Shown here: piece by piece, positions 32,921-34,457 of the stretch
How the letters are laid out: each line of letters starts with the position of its first letter
How positions within the stretch are numbered: the first letter of the stretch is position 1
The notes under the pieces: model-generated
Databases searched by the model: none
What the model was told of the DNA's origin: nothing
Seen by the model: only the letters and a program-made list of their open reading frames with translations
DNA from: JACCZP01 sp050997195
GTDB taxonomy: Bacteria; Actinomycetota; Thermoleophilia; Solirubrobacterales; Thermoleophilaceae
Length of the DNA stretch: 34,457 nucleotides
Assembly (NCBI GenBank): GCA_050997195.1
Contig: JBPCRE010000266.1
Location: 1-34,457, forward strand
Direction of reading: 5' to 3'
Position numbers and translations under genes: made by a program

Positions 32921-34457
32921 ATGCCCTGTCACGCTGCGGTCGTGCCCTTCGATCCCCGCAAGCGCCTGGTGCTCGTGGCCTGCGTGCTCGGCTCGGCGGT
33001 CGTGTTCCTCGACACCACGGTGGTCAACGTGGCGCTCCCGGCGCTGCGCGCGGACCTCGACGCCGGCCTCGCCACCCAGCAGTGGGTGATCGAGGCCTAC
33101 CTGCTCACCCTCGGATCGCTGCTCCTGGTGGGCGGATCGCTCGGAGACCTGCTCGGGCGACGGCGTGTGTACACGGCCGGGCTCGTGGCCTTCGGAGTCA
33201 CGTCGGTGGCCTGCGCGGTGGCCCCGAGCGCCGGGCCGCTCGTGGCCGCGCGGGCCTTGCAGGGGGTGGCCGGCGCACTGCTCGTGCCGAGCTCCCTCGC
33301 GATCATCTCGAGCGTCTTCAGCGAGGACGAGCGCGGGCGCGCCATCGGCCTGTGGACGGCGTGGACGGGCGTGTCCATCCTCCTCGGGCCGCCCGTGGGG
33401 GGCCTGCTCGTGGACGAGATCTCCTGGCGGATGGTGTTCGCCATGAACGTGCCCCTCGTGGCGGTGACCATGTGGCTCGTGGCCCGCGCCGTGCCCGTGG
33501 TGCCGCCCGTGGGCAACGCTCGAAGCATCGACGTGCTCGGCGCCACCCTGTGCACACTTGGGCTCGGCGGGCCGGTGTTCGCCCTCATCGAGCAGCCCAC
33601 GCGCGGGTTCGGCGACCCGCTGGTGGCCGTGCCCCTCGTGCTCGGCCTTGTGGCCCTCGGCCTGTTCGTGGCCCACGAGCGCCGCGCCACCCACCCGATG
33701 ATGCCCCTGTCGCTCTTCGGGTCGCGTAACTTCGCCGCGGCCAACCTGGCCACGCTCTGCTTCTACGCCGGGCTGCTGGCCATGACGTTCTTCGTGGCGC
33801 TCTTCCTCCAGCAGGTGGCGGGCTACAGCGCGTTTCAGTCCGGACTGGCGCTCATGCCCACGTCGATCGTCATGTTCTTCCTCTCGCCCCGCTTCGGCGC
33901 CCTCGGCGATCGCGTGGGCACCCGGGCGTTGATGGCCGCCGGCCCCGCGATTGCCTCGCTCGGGCTCGGCCTCATGCTCTGGGGCCTCGAGCGCGACCTC
34001 GTCTACGTCACCGATCTCCTGCCCGGCGTCCTCGTGTTCGGCGTCGGCCTCTCGATGACCGTGGCGCCGCTCACCACCACGGCGCTTGCCGCCGTGGCGC
34101 CCGAGCGCGCCGGGGTGGCCTCGGGGGTCAACAACGCGGTGGCGCGTGTCCATCGCCGTGGTGGGGGCGGTGGTCTCGGCCGGCTTCGGCGCCCGCCTCG
34201 AGCAGGGCCTGGCCTCCGTCCCGCTCTCCCCGCCGGCCCGCGCCGCGCTGGTCGAGGCCTCCGAGCGGCCGCTGGCGGGGACGGCCCCGCCGGAGCTCGA
34301 CCGCGCCGAGCGCGCCCGCGTGGAGCCGGCGCTCGCCGAGGCCTCGGAGGCCGGGGTGCAGCTCGGCCTCGGTCTGGCCGCGGCGCTCATGGCCGCCGCC
34401 GGCCTCACCGCGGCGCTCGGCGTCCGCGACCCGGCCCGCGCGCCTCAACCCTCCTCC
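32921..34457 (+). pseudogene. DHA2-family MFS drug/metabolite exporter, frameshifted near 34148 and cut by the window end
   Basis: I translated this by hand. From ATG 32921 (or in-frame GTG 32942) the product reads as an EmrB/QacA-type 14-TM exporter: VFLDTTVVNVALPAL in TM1, WVIEAYLL, GDLLGRRRVY (motif A) and LGPPVGGLLVDEISWRMVF (motif C region). It stays good as far as SGVNNAVAR (codon ending 34147). There the frame turns to Arg/Gly-rich nonsense. The normal continuation (SIAVVGAVVSAGFGARL) appears in another frame from 34149 and runs to the window edge. Compared with the usual VGGLL-type residues at this spot, about 14 bases seem missing. Either the gene is broken or the sequence has an error here. 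Confidence 0.85.

Noticed and set aside
31729..33729. 666-residue plus-strand open frame covering lhgO and the MFS gene
   Set aside because: Opposite strand to the well-supported lhgO and a wrong frame in the MFS gene, whose TM motifs read from 32921.

Overview
The window is very GC-rich DNA (about 73% in sampled stretches). Genes are packed into long operons, many start with GTG, and 4-base GTGA/ATGA stop-start overlaps recur. No rRNA, tRNA, insertion sequence, phage gene or CRISPR array was seen. Gene content and base composition suggest a high-GC actinobacterium, perhaps of the Thermoleophilia/Solirubrobacterales type. That placement is inference from style and families, not from a marker gene.

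Almost the whole window is a cell-surface polysaccharide locus. On the left edge, reading leftward, are an SDR (cut by the window end) and a NeuB-type nonulosonate synthase. A 106-bp divergent region separates them from a rightward operon (2006-6494): an unrecognised protein, a small HxGH nucleotidyltransferase, a methyltransferase, a glycosyltransferase-like protein and a Wzt-like ABC ATPase with a C-terminal extension. A GT4 glycosyltransferase (6368-7660, minus) lies between this ATPase and its probable permease (7753-8646). After the permease the rightward series continues to 19530: two tandem paralogous GT-B-like proteins, a putative sugar O-methyltransferase, a GT2 transferase, an NAD-dependent epimerase, an RmlD-like reductase, a polytopic GT-C-like protein of lower GC content, and a second GT2 paralogous to the first.

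A leftward series of ten genes (32892 down to 19573) converges on it. In transcription order: LhgO-like FAD oxidase, UPF0104/LPG-synthase-like membrane protein, a second Wzt-like ATPase and its ABC-2 permease, a GT2-GT4 fusion, a stand-alone GT4 homologous to the fusion's second half, a DUF2142 membrane protein, a small two-TM protein, RmlC, and a large GT-C-like protein. The two series meet at a hairpin at 19539-19555. At the right edge, divergent from lhgO, is a DHA2-family MFS exporter whose frame is broken near 34148.

Functional picture (inference): cytoplasmic transferases build at least two glycans, probably containing rhamnose (RmlC, RmlD-like reductase, WsaF-like GT4s) and perhaps a nonulosonic acid. 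Two separate Wzm/Wzt-type ABC exporters carry them across the membrane, with methyl or other caps possibly read by the Wzt C-terminal domains. Three polytopic GT-C or DUF2142 proteins may add residues outside. RmlA, RmlB, a CMP-nonulosonate synthetase, an initiating phosphoglycosyltransferase and a Wzx/Wzy pair are not in the window.
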